A stretch of 64,000 nucleotides of DNA from Acidobacteriota bacterium (GCA_013289855.1 JABCZD010000007.1:248001-312000), one strand, 5' to 3'; positions 54,945 to 63,105 are shown, numbered from the stretch's first letter. Notes: generated by a model from the letters alone, not told the origin. Program-made: numbers and translations.

Positions 54945-55829
54945 ATGAGTCTGCGACTGATTGGGCGTAACGTGCTTCCAGTTCTGGGCGCTGGAATATT
55001 CCTCTGGCCGGTAGCTCCTGCGCTCGCCGCCGGTCCGCAACATTTTGAAAAGCATTTTCCTGTCAAGGGTCGGCCCGTGGTGGTCATCCAGAACATTGGC
55101 AATGGCCGCATTGAAGTGAAATCCTGGAGCAATCCCGAAGTCGTCCTCACCGGCACGCAAGCCTCAGAGAAAATCAGTATCGAATCCGAGCAGGCCGGCG
55201 ACCGCATCGACGTCTCCTCCACCCTTCTCGATCCCAGCGCGCAGCCCCCGGAAACGGAAGCCAATTTCCAATTGATGGTCCCCGAAGAAACCGAGCTGCA
55301 GCTCAAAACGCAGACTGGCCTCATCCTCGTCGAGCAAGTCATGGGCGATATGACCCTGGAAAGCGTGGCGGGCGACGTCCATCTAAAAGAAGTCTCGGGC
55401 TACATCATCGTCACCACCAAAAGCGGCTCGCTGGTCTGCACGCAATGCGCCGGCAAACTCAATTTCAACTCCATCAGCGGCAGCGCCCAATTGCTGCAGC
55501 CTCAGCTTTCCAACGTCAATCTCTTCACCACCTCTGGCAACATTCTCTTTGACGGCGATTTCGTCCGCACCGGCCTGTACACCATGAAGAGCGGCAAAGG
55601 CCTGGTCGAAGTGCGCTTTTCCACCAACGACTCCTTCGACCTGAACGCCCAAACTTCCACCGGCACCGTCGACAATCAAGCCGCCGAATTCCTCAAGCCG
55701 GACTCCCACGGCCTCAAGCATCTCGCCGGCAAATACACCAAAGGCTTCATCGGTACCATCGGCCAGGGCCTAGCCAAAGTCGAGCTCTCCTCCTACAGCG
55801 GCACCATCCGCATCCTCCGCCGCGACTAA
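54945..55829 (+). CDS. DUF4097-family secreted beta-repeat protein
   Basis: A 294-residue exported protein (signal peptide to about residue 27, APALAAG). The body is a chain of short beta strands with regularly spaced Gly/Ser residues (LILVEQVMGDMTLESVAGDV, VHLKEVSGYIIVTTKSGSL, IRILRRD end), as in DUF4097 beta-helix-like proteins. It starts one base after the anti-sigma stop, so the pair is operonic. As the last gene of the ECF operon it is a candidate output or sensor of the sigma pathway. Confidence 0.85.
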   Translation: MSLRLIGRNVLPVLGAGIFLWPVAPALAAGPQHFEKHFPVKGRPVVVIQNIGNGRIEVKSWSNPEVVLTGTQASEKISIESEQAGDRIDVSSTLLDPSAQPPETEANFQLMVPEETELQLKTQTGLILVEQVMGDMTLESVAGDVHLKEVSGYIIVTTKSGSLVCTQCAGKLNFNSISGSAQLLQPQLSNVNLFTTSGNILFDGDFVRTGLYTMKSGKGLVEVRFSTNDSFDLNAQTSTGTVDNQAAEFLKPDSHGLKHLAGKYTKGFIGTIGQGLAKVELSSYSGTIRILRRD

Positions 55830-55836
55830 CCTGGGA

Positions 55837-55867
55837 ACGCCAATCTCCCGATTGGCGTCTTTGCTTT
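55837..55867 (+). terminator. Terminator of the ECF operon
   Basis: Arms ACGCCAATC (55837-55845) and GATTGGCGT (55850-55858) with a four-base loop, followed by CTTTGCTTT. Confidence 0.75.
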
Positions 55868-55909
55868 GATCTGCGTGGCACAGCCAATCCTGGCGCCGCA
55901 GCACGGTTA

Positions 55910-55939
55910 TGTAGGTGCCGGACTTTAGTCCGGCCTCTG
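55910..55939 (+). repeat. TGTAG-flanked palindromic repeat, copy 10
   Basis: TGTAGGTGCCGGACTTTAGT followed by CCGGCCTCTG. The same flanks as copy 1 with compensating changes in the stem (GC to AT), strongly suggesting the stem is under selection or copying. Confidence 0.85.
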
Positions 55940-55993
55940 TCCCTTCTGGCACACACCGCCACGCGGTGGCCTGAACGAAGTCGTCTCTGCCTT

Positions 55994-56020
55994 TGTAGTG
56001 GCGCAGCATGCTGCGCGCCA
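55994..56020 (+). repeat. TGTAG-flanked palindromic repeat, copy 11
   Basis: TGTAGTG followed by the perfect 16-bp palindrome GCGCAGCATGCTGCGC (56001-56016). Confidence 0.7.
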
Positions 56021-56108
56021 GTCACCGCAATGCCGAATACCTGACATCTTTAGACCCCCTCCAACGTATTACCAACAGACTTCCACTCAACCAAAACGAG
56101 GCCAAAAC

Positions 56109-56468
56109 ATGCCCAAAAAATCCTGGCTCAACCTAACCCCCAGCCTCCTCCTAGCCTCCGCCATAATCCTCTCCACCCTAGTCGCCGCTCGCTCCGCCAA
56201 TTCCCCATGGCTACTCCTACTCGCCCCAGCAATCCTGGGCATCGCGGTAGTAGCCGCAGACGTCTTGAACTCTCACCTCCGCGGAGAATCCTCCCGTCCC
56301 TCTCCCGCCGCGCTGATCCTCGGCGTCACTTTTCTCTTAGCCGGTGCGCTCGTAACTTTCCGCGATCCAGCCCTCATCAAAACGCTAATGCCACTACTCG
56401 GCATAACCGCTTGGCCCACTTTGTCTTTGCACCTAACGCCCCGCCGCAAAACCTGCCCCGCCATCTAA
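56109..56468 (+). CDS. Small polytopic membrane protein
   Basis: A 119-residue protein with three to four hydrophobic segments (LTPSLLLASAIILSTLVAA, WLLLLAPAILGIAVVAADV, AALILGVTFLLAGALVTF, ALIKTLMPLLGITAWP). The ATG at 56109 has GAGG about eight bases upstream. No family is recognised. It sits between two repeats and aroK. Confidence 0.65.
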   Translation: MPKKSWLNLTPSLLLASAIILSTLVAARSANSPWLLLLAPAILGIAVVAADVLNSHLRGESSRPSPAALILGVTFLLAGALVTFRDPALIKTLMPLLGITAWPTLSLHLTPRRKTCPAI

Positions 56469-56524
56469 AACGCCATCCCTAAAAGCCATGTAAAATAGGT
56501 GGGAACCATGCATCTCCACCTACG

Positions 56525-57127
56525 ATGACCCCAACTCCCACGCTTCCCCCGCGCGCTCCCTCCACTCGCCCGCAAATAATCTGCCTCGCCGGCTTCATGG
56601 GCTCCGGCAAAACCACCGTCGGCACGCTCCTGGCCCGCCAACTGGCCTGGCGCTTCGTCGACCTCGATGAACGCATCGAAAGCGCTTCCGGCATCACCAT
56701 CCCGCAATTTTTCGAGCGCTTCGGCGAACCCGCTTTCCGCCAACTCGAGGCCGATCAGCTCCGCGCCGCGCTCGGCCGCGCCTCCGAAGATCAGACCGGC
56801 ACAATACTCGCTCTCGGCGGCGGCACCTACGCCCAACCCGGCTGCCCGGAATTCCTTCGCGCCGCTGCAATTCCCGTACTCTGGCTAGATTCCCCCGCGG
56901 ACATTCTCCTCAGCCGCTGCATGACCATGACCGGCCGCCCGCTCTTCCGCGACGAAGAAAGTTTTCGCACCCTGCACGCCCAGCGCTTGCCTTCCTATCA
57001 ACTCGCCGACTACCGCGTCGACAGCTCCGCCGATCCCGCGCAAGTCGTCGCCGAAATCCTGCGCCTCGGAATCGTCCCCGGTGCCGCCAGCGAATCCCAT
57101 TTAGTCGTCGAGAAACCTCCCGCGTGA
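56525..57127 (+). CDS. aroK: Shikimate kinase
   Basis: Phosphorylates shikimate in aromatic amino acid synthesis. The 200-residue protein has the P-loop LAGFMGSGKTTVGTLLA, the DLDERIESASGITIPQFF shikimate/Mg site, a Walker-B-like LALGGGTYAQPG and LADYRVDSSADPAQV near the end. It is slightly longer than E. coli AroK. The ATG at 56525 is the only clear start. The gene stands apart from the rest of the pathway, none of which is in the window. Confidence 0.93.
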   Translation: MTPTPTLPPRAPSTRPQIICLAGFMGSGKTTVGTLLARQLAWRFVDLDERIESASGITIPQFFERFGEPAFRQLEADQLRAALGRASEDQTGTILALGGGTYAQPGCPEFLRAAAIPVLWLDSPADILLSRCMTMTGRPLFRDEESFRTLHAQRLPSYQLADYRVDSSADPAQVVAEILRLGIVPGAASESHLVVEKPPA

Positions 57128-57248
57128 AACCCTGCAATTCCGTCGAGGAAAATGTCATGCTGTGTTTTCGTAAATGTAATTCTGCGTTTCAGCAGGCGCA
57201 GGCACGCGGCTCTTTTGCGGCCGCCGCATATCGGGCAGGAGAATTTTT

Positions 57249-57977
57249 ATGCACAACTCAAATCGCATCTCGAACTACAAAGAATTATTCTTGGTGTTCG
57301 CAGCGGCCGGAGTTTTCCTCGCCACCTTCTCCGCGCTCGCCAATCAAAAAACCGCCGCAGCAGCAAATATCTTCATCGCCGACAAAGGCAAATTCACCAT
57401 CCAGGTCGACGGCCAAACCGTGGCCCACGAAACTTTTGAAATCGCCCCCGCCGGCGCCGGCTGGGTCGCCAAAGGCACCACCGAATTAAAAGTCCCGCAA
57501 ACCGCCCCTTCCACAATTTCCGGCACGCTCACGATGCAACCCGACGGCACCCCCGTCAGCTACGAGTGGAGCTCGCAAGCCGAAAAAACCAACGGCGCGC
57601 ATATTCTCTTTGCCAACGGCATCGCCAAAGTTACGTTGGAAATGCAGGGCGCCCGACCCTTCGAACAAGACATGGCTTTCGGCGCGCCCCTCGTCGCCAT
57701 TCTCGACAACAATCTCTACCACCAATACGCCATCCTCGCCCGCCTCTACGATTGGCAAAAACGCGGCCCGCAAACTTTTCCCGTCCTCATCCCGCAAGAA
57801 CTAACTCCCGGCTCCATCACTGTCGAAGCCACCGGCTCCGCCACCGCCGGCGGCAAATCCTACGAAGGTCTCCGCGCCACCACCTCCGACCTCGAAGTCC
57901 TTCTCTACCTCGATAAAGAACATCGCCTAGATCGCCTCGAAGTCCCCTCAGCAAAAGTCACCATCCTACGCGAATAG
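57249..57977 (+). CDS. Secreted protein, unknown
   Basis: A 242-residue exported protein. The signal peptide (LFLVFAAAGVFLATFSALA) is followed by a beta-rich body: FTIQVDGQTVAHETFEIAPA, GTLTMQPDGTPVSYEWSS and VLLYLDKEHRLDRLEVPSAK. This strand pattern resembles periplasmic substrate-binding or DUF-type beta barrels that bind hydrophobic ligands, but no family is certain. GGAGAATTTTT precedes the ATG at 57249. It follows aroK by 121 bases in the same direction. Confidence 0.75.
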   Translation: MHNSNRISNYKELFLVFAAAGVFLATFSALANQKTAAAANIFIADKGKFTIQVDGQTVAHETFEIAPAGAGWVAKGTTELKVPQTAPSTISGTLTMQPDGTPVSYEWSSQAEKTNGAHILFANGIAKVTLEMQGARPFEQDMAFGAPLVAILDNNLYHQYAILARLYDWQKRGPQTFPVLIPQELTPGSITVEATGSATAGGKSYEGLRATTSDLEVLLYLDKEHRLDRLEVPSAKVTILRE

Positions 57978-57985
57978 CAAGCCTT

Positions 57986-58013
57986 TGTAGCGGCCGCCTT
58001 CCGAGGCGGTCGC
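57986..58013 (+). repeat. TGTAG-flanked palindromic repeat, copy 9
   Basis: TGTAGCGGCCGCC followed by TTCCGAGGCGGTCGC. Runs directly into the hexanucleotide repeat. Confidence 0.8.
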
Positions 58014-58059
58014 CTTTGCCTTTGCCTTTGCCTTTGCCTTCGCCTTTGCCTTTGCCTTT
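58012..58059 (+). repeat. Simple-sequence repeat, eight GCCTTT units
   Basis: Units begin at 58012, 58018, 58024, 58030, 58036 (variant GCCTTC), 58042, 58048 and 58054. It starts within the preceding palindrome, so it may have grown by slippage from it. Confidence 0.9.
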
Positions 58060-58111
58060 TTGGTTTCTCGAACCGCCGCAACCTCCTCAATTTCTCCGCC
58101 CACAAAAAACA

Positions 58112-58149
58112 ACAACGCCCGTGATCGAATCACCGATCACGGGCGTTGT
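58112..58149 (-). terminator. Strong terminator of the XRE gene
   Basis: Arms ACAACGCCCGTGATCG (58112-58127) and CGATCACGGGCGTTGT (58134-58149) form a perfect 16-bp stem with loop AATCAC. On the minus strand TTGTTTTTTGTGG follows. Confidence 0.9.
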
Positions 58150-58209
58150 AATGTGCTTACCCTGGCAAACTTTTATGCGGATTTACCCCGCAACTCTATC
58201 GCGCAGCTC

Positions 58210-58989
58210 TTATCGCGCAACAGGCCGCTGGAAAACCACCGACCCCGGCCGCCGCAGCGGATACCCCGGCGGATGACCATGGGCATGCTGCATCGCATGA
58301 CCATTCGAATGAACCCCATTGCCATTGTGGCTCACGTGGCCCAAATGACCATTCCCGTTGCCACTGGCCGGTCCATTCGCCGACGCGGGCTGCGGCAGCC
58401 GCGCCGGATTACCGATAGGGCGGAGCGTAATTGGCGTTGCGCTGACGTTATCGCTGATCGCTTGCAGGCGCTTCAGAATGGACTGCCATTGTTCCCAGTC
58501 CAGCTGATGCAGAAATTGCCGCAATCCCTGGATGAACGGATCTTCCAGCAGCGCTTCCCCGTCGGACTCCGGTATAAAGAACCGGTTCAAGCCGACATTC
58601 AACGCTTCCGAGATCTTCTCCAGCGTTCCGAGCGATGGCGTCATCTGCCCGCTCTCAATCCGCGACAAATAAGACCGCGAGACCTTCGAGCGCGACTGCA
58701 GCTGACTCTGCGTCATGCTGCGCGATTCCCGCAACTGGCGGATTCGCTGCCCGATATTCTCCACAGTCTCCTGGTTGGCAAATCTTTCCGGTGTGGGCTC
58801 CGCGGCTGTTTCCTCCGGCGCTTCTGGGGGAGGAATCATAAACTCCAGACGCTGAGGCAGAGCGCGCACGCATCGGCGGCAATTCCCGGTGCGCGTACGG
58901 TATTGGACCAGACCGCAGGTTTTGCAGCGTATTACTTCCCGATCCATCTCAAGCGAACTGACGGTTTCTTTTTCTAATTGTGCCGACAC
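58210..58989 (-). CDS. XRE-family regulator with zinc ribbon and His/Asn/Gly-rich tail
   Basis: A 259-residue regulator. The N-terminus carries CKTC and CRRC (residues about 22-41), a zinc-ribbon-like pair. Residues about 79-135 form a helix-turn-helix of the XRE/Cro type (LRESRSMTQSQLQSRSKVSR, SYLSRIESGQMTPSLGTLEK). The C-terminus from residue 205 is rich in Gly, Asn and His (GNGNGHLGHVSHNGNGVHSN). GTG at 58989 has GAGGAG upstream. A TTGACA promoter and inverted repeat lie upstream. It may sense metal or redox state (inference from zinc and His-rich regions). Confidence 0.85.
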   Translation of the reverse strand: MSAQLEKETVSSLEMDREVIRCKTCGLVQYRTRTGNCRRCVRALPQRLEFMIPPPEAPEETAAEPTPERFANQETVENIGQRIRQLRESRSMTQSQLQSRSKVSRSYLSRIESGQMTPSLGTLEKISEALNVGLNRFFIPESDGEALLEDPFIQGLRQFLHQLDWEQWQSILKRLQAISDNVSATPITLRPIGNPARLPQPASANGPASGNGNGHLGHVSHNGNGVHSNGHAMQHAHGHPPGYPLRRPGSVVFQRPVAR

Positions 58990-59035
58990 CAGTGCTCCTC
59001 GCTGACTGTTTATCCGGCGTGCGAATAGGGATTAG

Positions 59036-59051
59036 GAACGTCGAAACGTTC
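59036..59051. promoter_or_regulatory. Inverted repeat in the XRE leader
   Basis: GAACGTCGAAACGTTC has six-base arms and a four-base centre. It lies between the XRE promoter and start, a suitable place for autoregulation. Confidence 0.55.
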
Positions 59052-59084
59052 GTGCGGGGGAAGGCAGAAAACTGGCGCAGAGGG

Positions 59085-59113
59085 AGTATCGTGCTCCAGA
59101 CATTTCCTGTCAA
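59085..59113 (-). promoter_or_regulatory. Sigma70-type promoter of the XRE gene
   Basis: TTGACA (59113-59108), 17-base spacer, GATACT (59090-59085) on the minus strand. Start near 59078, leader about 89 bases. Confidence 0.75.
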
Positions 59114-59381
59114 GAGTATTTTTGATTTTTTTTTACCGCCCCGCCCTGCTGACTCTCCAGTTACGCCGAAGCTTCGCCTGTACCCTCGTACAGTTCTGCC
59201 GCATGCCGGTTCGGAAAATCGTCGCACGCATCTCGCTTTGTCTGCGTTTTTCCTCATTGTTTTTCGCCTTCGACGGTCCAAGCTCCCGCCAATTCACTCG
59301 CCCACGCCGGCATCCCGCCTCGGCTCTTCTCTAAACACCTGCGCATCCACAAAGTCGCAGCGTTTGTGCTAAGGTTCTCAG

Positions 59382-59450
59382 CGGTTCAAACGGTCCGTTC
59401 CATCACCCTTTGCTTCAAACACACGGTGTCAAACACCCGTGTGTTCAAAC
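59382..59450. repeat. TTCAAAC motifs and inverted repeat before the peptidase gene
   Basis: TTCAAAC (three times) and one GTCAAAC. AACACACGG (59418-59426) is inverted as CCGTGTGTT (59437-59445). Possible operator of the downstream gene. Confidence 0.5.
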
Positions 59451-59478
59451 AATTTTTGGAGTAATGGAAAGAATACTT

Positions 59479-61572
59479 ATGAAACGCACTTACGTTCTGC
59501 CTGTGCTGCTATTCATGGGCCTTGGGTTTCCTGTCGCGGCACAGACGCCGTCCGCGAATTGTCCGCCGGTTGCCCGCGTCGCTGACACCACCGACACCTA
59601 CGGTAAGACCGTCGTCCCCGATCCCTACCAGTGGCTCGAGGATCAAAACAGCCCCGAAACCCGCGCCTGGATTGACGCCGAGCAAGCCTGCACCACCGCC
59701 GCCCTCTCCAAAATTCCCGGCCGTGACGCCATGGCCAAACGCTTCGCGGAACTATTCCACGTCGACGAAATCTCTTTGCCTCGCGAACGAGGCGGCCGCT
59801 ATTTCTTCCGCAAGCGCCTCGCCGATCAGGAACTCGCCAAGCTCTACATGCGCCGCGGCAAAGATGGGCCGGATGAGGTGCTCGTAGACCCGCTGCCCTG
59901 GAGCGCCGACCACACCGCCAGCGCCATCCTCGAAAATGTAAGCGCCGACGGCAAATTCCTCTACTACGCCCGGCGCGACGGCGGTAAAGACGAAGTCGCC
60001 GTGCATGTCATGGACGTCGACGCGCGCAAAGAATTGCCGGACGTTTTGCCGGCCGCGGATTATTTCAGCATGGAGCCCACGCCCGACGATCGCGCCGTTT
60101 ACTACACCAAGGCCACGCCGGACGGCCCGCGCGCCTACCTTCACGTGCTCGGCACCGACGCGGAAAAAGACCAACTCATTTTTGGCCAGTCGCTTGGCAA
60201 AGATAAAATCCTCGTCCTCGAACTTTCCGACGACGGCTTCTATCTCTCTTACATAGTCATTTACGGCTCGGGCTCCGAACAAACCGAAGTGTACCTGCAA
60301 GACCTGAAAAATCACGGCCCCATCGTTCCGGTGGTCACCGGTGTGAAATCTTTATTCACTCCGGCGTTTGGCGCGGCGGACACGCTCTACATCATGACCA
60401 ATTGGAAGGCTCCGCATTGGCACGTTTTCGCCACCAAGGTGGCCACTCCCTCTCAGGAACACTGGCGCGAAATTATTCCAGAACGTGACTCCACGCTGGA
60501 CAGCCTGATTCCCGCTCACGGCAAGCTGGTGGTGCAGTATCTTCACAACGTGACCTCGCAAATTCAGATTCTCGACCTCGACGGCAAAAACCCCACGGAA
60601 ATCCCGCTTCCCGGACTGGGCAGCGCCGTCGTCAGCGGACGCTGGAGTTCGCCCGGACTCTTCTACTCCTTTGAAAGCTTCGATCTTCCGCAGACCATCT
60701 ATTCACGCGACCTGGCGACGGCCAACTCTTCGGTGTGGTTCCAGCAGAAAATTCCTTTTGACACTGCGGCCTACCAAACCGAACAAGTCTGGTACCACTC
60801 CAAGGACGGCACCCGCGTGCCGATGTTTCTTTTTCACAAGAAAGGCATCAAGCTGGACGGCAACAATCCCGTAACCCTAACCGGCTACGGCGGATTCGAC
60901 GTCAACGAAACGCCCGCGTTTGTCCCCCGCTTCGCCATTTGGGCCGAACACGGCGGCATCGTGGCTCTGGCGAACATGCGTGGCGGCGGAGAGTTCGGCG
61001 AAGAATGGCATCGCGCCGGAATGTTTGAAAAGAAGCAAAACGTCTTCGACGATTTCATCGCCGCCGCGGAATTTTTAATTGCCAACAAATACACCACCCC
61101 CGCCAAGCTTTCCATTCGCGGCGGCAGCAACGGCGGCTTGTTGATGGGCGCGATGATCACCCAGCGGCCCGAGCTTTTCCAAGCCGTCGTTTGTTTGTAT
61201 CCGCTATTAGACATGCTGCGCTTTCAAAAATTCATGCTGGGTCCCTACTGGGTCCCCGAGTATGGCAGCGCGGAAAATCCCGAACAGTTTCCGTACATCT
61301 ACGCCTACTCGCCGTACCAGCACGTCAAAAAAGGCGAGAAATATCCCGCCGTACTATTCATCACCGGCGATGGCGACACCCGCGTCGCCCCGCTCCACGC
61401 CCGCAAAATGACCGCGCTATTGCAGGCCTCTACTGGCTCCGACCGCCCCATCCTGCTTCTCTATGACACCAAGTCCGGCCATTCCGGCGGCCGTCCCATC
61501 AACAAACAAATCGAAGAAAACACCGACGAGTTGAGCTTCCTGTTCTGGCAACTCCACGTCCCGCTGGAGTAG
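59479..61572 (+). CDS. Prolyl oligopeptidase (S9 family), exported
   Basis: A 697-residue serine peptidase that cleaves short peptides after proline. A signal peptide (YVLPVLLFMGLGFPVAAQ) is followed by a propeller domain (YQWLEDQNSPETRAWIDAEQ start) and a C-terminal alpha/beta-hydrolase domain. The nucleophile is Ser550 in GGSNGG, followed by Asp in FITGDGDTRV and His in TKSGHSGG. ATG at 59479 has GGAAAG eight bases upstream; an ATG at 59464 is also in frame. Acts in the periplasm or outside. Confidence 0.94.
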   Translation: MKRTYVLPVLLFMGLGFPVAAQTPSANCPPVARVADTTDTYGKTVVPDPYQWLEDQNSPETRAWIDAEQACTTAALSKIPGRDAMAKRFAELFHVDEISLPRERGGRYFFRKRLADQELAKLYMRRGKDGPDEVLVDPLPWSADHTASAILENVSADGKFLYYARRDGGKDEVAVHVMDVDARKELPDVLPAADYFSMEPTPDDRAVYYTKATPDGPRAYLHVLGTDAEKDQLIFGQSLGKDKILVLELSDDGFYLSYIVIYGSGSEQTEVYLQDLKNHGPIVPVVTGVKSLFTPAFGAADTLYIMTNWKAPHWHVFATKVATPSQEHWREIIPERDSTLDSLIPAHGKLVVQYLHNVTSQIQILDLDGKNPTEIPLPGLGSAVVSGRWSSPGLFYSFESFDLPQTIYSRDLATANSSVWFQQKIPFDTAAYQTEQVWYHSKDGTRVPMFLFHKKGIKLDGNNPVTLTGYGGFDVNETPAFVPRFAIWAEHGGIVALANMRGGGEFGEEWHRAGMFEKKQNVFDDFIAAAEFLIANKYTTPAKLSIRGGSNGGLLMGAMITQRPELFQAVVCLYPLLDMLRFQKFMLGPYWVPEYGSAENPEQFPYIYAYSPYQHVKKGEKYPAVLFITGDGDTRVAPLHARKMTALLQASTGSDRPILLLYDTKSGHSGGRPINKQIEENTDELSFLFWQLHVPLE

Positions 61573-61639
61573 CAACGACTGCATTCATGAGTCACCGTCG
61601 CGTTTCGCGGGCTGCAAGCTCTGCTATATTTGCAATTCT

Positions 61640-62251
61640 ATGACTGACGCCAATCCGAATCTTTCCGCGGTGCCGTCGCGCGAGGACGCGTGGAAGCTGC
61701 TGTGCGAATACACGCCATCGGAATCGCTGCGCAAACATATGCTGGCGGTCGAGACTTGCGTTCGCGCCTACGCCCGTAAGAATTCGGCGGACGAACAACT
61801 CTGGGGCCTCACCGCGCTGCTGCACGATTTCGACTACGAGCGTTTTCCCAACAACGCGCACGCTGCCGATACCGAGCATCCCGCCGAAGGGGCAAAAATT
61901 CTGCGCGCCGCCGGGTATCCCGAAGAATTGGTTCGCGCCATCCTTTCGCACGCCGACTACACCAACGTGCCGCGGCAATCCGCGCTGGAGCACACGCTCT
62001 TCGCCTGCGACGAACTCGCGGGCTTTCTGGTGGCGTGCACGTACGTCCGCCCCTCGAAAAGCATTTTGGATCTCGAGCCCGAGTCCGTGAAAAAACGCCT
62101 GAAAGATAAAGCCTTCGCCCGCGGCGTAAATCGCGAAGACGTTCGCAAAGGCGCCGAAGAACTCGGCGTGCCGCTAGAAGAACACATCGCCTTCTGCATC
62201 AAAGCTCTGCGCGAAAACGCAGACGCCCTTGGCCTGCGCGGCTCACTGTAA
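61640..62251 (+). CDS. HD-domain phosphohydrolase-like protein
   Basis: A 203-residue protein. SLRKHMLAVETCVRAYA contributes the first His, LLHDFDYERFPN the HD motif (His-Asp), and ILSHADYTNVP the later His/Asp; metal-binding HD proteins often hydrolyse nucleotides or phosphodiesters. It has no signal peptide. The 3' half (61957-62251) overlaps an antisense frame, which is judged less likely to be coding there. Starts at the ATG at 61640. Confidence 0.9.
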   Translation: MTDANPNLSAVPSREDAWKLLCEYTPSESLRKHMLAVETCVRAYARKNSADEQLWGLTALLHDFDYERFPNNAHAADTEHPAEGAKILRAAGYPEELVRAILSHADYTNVPRQSALEHTLFACDELAGFLVACTYVRPSKSILDLEPESVKKRLKDKAFARGVNREDVRKGAEELGVPLEEHIAFCIKALRENADALGLRGSL

Positions 62252-63105
62252 TTCCTAACGTGCCACGCGCGCTTCTCTGCATTCATCAATAATTTTGCTT
62301 GTGGTCTTGCAGTTTGCGATTTTGCATAGCGCGATTTTGCATGTTGAAGACCGAGCTGCAATTTGCGTGCTGAAAAGCGCCTAACTTTGAGCCGCGTGAC
62401 CGATGCGTTTTGCGCGGAGTTGCCGTGATGGTTGGGGCGGTAGCGAGCGAGTCGTCCGCGAAGGACCACGCTGCGGCGAGGCACGGACGATCCATGGCCG
62501 CATGGAGGCGGGTCGTCGTGGGTGAAGAGGACGGTGTTGGCGTGTGGATTGGTGGCGGTTGGTGGCGGTGTTACGGGTGGCGGTGGGGCAGGATGCGAAT
62601 CTAAAGATTCGCCACTACGAAAGCTTTCGTCGTCATCGGGGAAATGGCGAATGGCGCCAGGGATATCGATGATGATTTTTTGTGGAGCGGAGTATTCCTG
62701 TTTGGTGATGGCGGGGAGGGTGCGGAGTAGGAGGCTGTTGATGTAGGCGAGGACGGCGGCGCGGCGCGGGGAGATACGGCCTTGCTGTAGGGCGAGGGAG
62801 AGGTTCCAGAGGTGGGTGTGGATGTCGGCGGCGGATTTTTGTTTGGGGAGATCCTGGCTGAAGAGGGCGAAGAGGTCGGTGGAGTCGCCCTCCTTCGCCA
62901 GAGGAGAGGCGGCTTCGGCGGGCTGTCGCCCTTCCTGCGTCAGGGTAAAGCGGGAGTCGTCGCGTTGAAAAGCGGCGCGTTTGGCGTGCGAGCGGGCGTG
63001 GAAAGCGCAGAGGGTGGGACTGTCCGGGGCTAGTGGCATGTGACAACATTTGCCGTCTTTGGAGTGGTGCTGGCAGAGCGACGTGTGATCGGGTTTACGA
63101 GACAT
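61957..63105 (-). CDS. Conserved N-terminal Cys/His protein; 3' part doubtful
   Basis: A 382-residue frame. The N-terminus MSRKPDHTSLCQHHSKDGKC and CAFHARSHAKR form a Cys/His cluster recalling a short zinc-binding domain seen in acidobacterial proteins; helical SLALQQGRISPRRAAVLAYI follows. Up to about 62500 codon use looks coding. Beyond it (PPPPVTPPPTATNPHANTV, then Arg/Ser-rich text) it reads antisense to the HD gene and looks like shadow coding. The real gene may end earlier by frameshift or decay. AAGGAC lies before the ATG at 63105. Confidence 0.45.
   Translation of the reverse strand: MSRKPDHTSLCQHHSKDGKCCHMPLAPDSPTLCAFHARSHAKRAAFQRDDSRFTLTQEGRQPAEAASPLAKEGDSTDLFALFSQDLPKQKSAADIHTHLWNLSLALQQGRISPRRAAVLAYINSLLLRTLPAITKQEYSAPQKIIIDIPGAIRHFPDDDESFRSGESLDSHPAPPPPVTPPPTATNPHANTVLFTHDDPPPCGHGSSVPRRSVVLRGRLARYRPNHHGNSAQNASVTRLKVRRFSARKLQLGLQHAKSRYAKSQTARPQAKLLMNAEKRAWHVRNYSEPRRPRASAFSRRALMQKAMCSSSGTPSSSAPLRTSSRFTPRAKALSFRRFFTDSGSRSKMLFEGRTYVHATRKPASSSQAKSVCSSADCRGTLV
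62595..62619 (-). repeat. TGTAG-type palindromic repeat, copy 12
   Basis: Read on the minus strand: CGTAGTGGCGAATCTTTAGA then TTCGC. Same GTAGTGGCG flank as copy 11 and a CTTTAG centre. Confidence 0.65.

Larger units (their letters stand above)
58990..59478. other. Divergent regulatory region between XRE gene and prolyl oligopeptidase gene
   Basis: Contains the XRE promoter (59085-59113), a perfect inverted repeat (59036-59051) and an inverted repeat with TTCAAAC motifs (59382-59450) upstream of the peptidase. No coding frame is credible. Confidence 0.6.

Noticed and set aside
58012..58059. CRISPR-like array
   Set aside because: The units are contiguous six-base repeats without spacers; it is a microsatellite.
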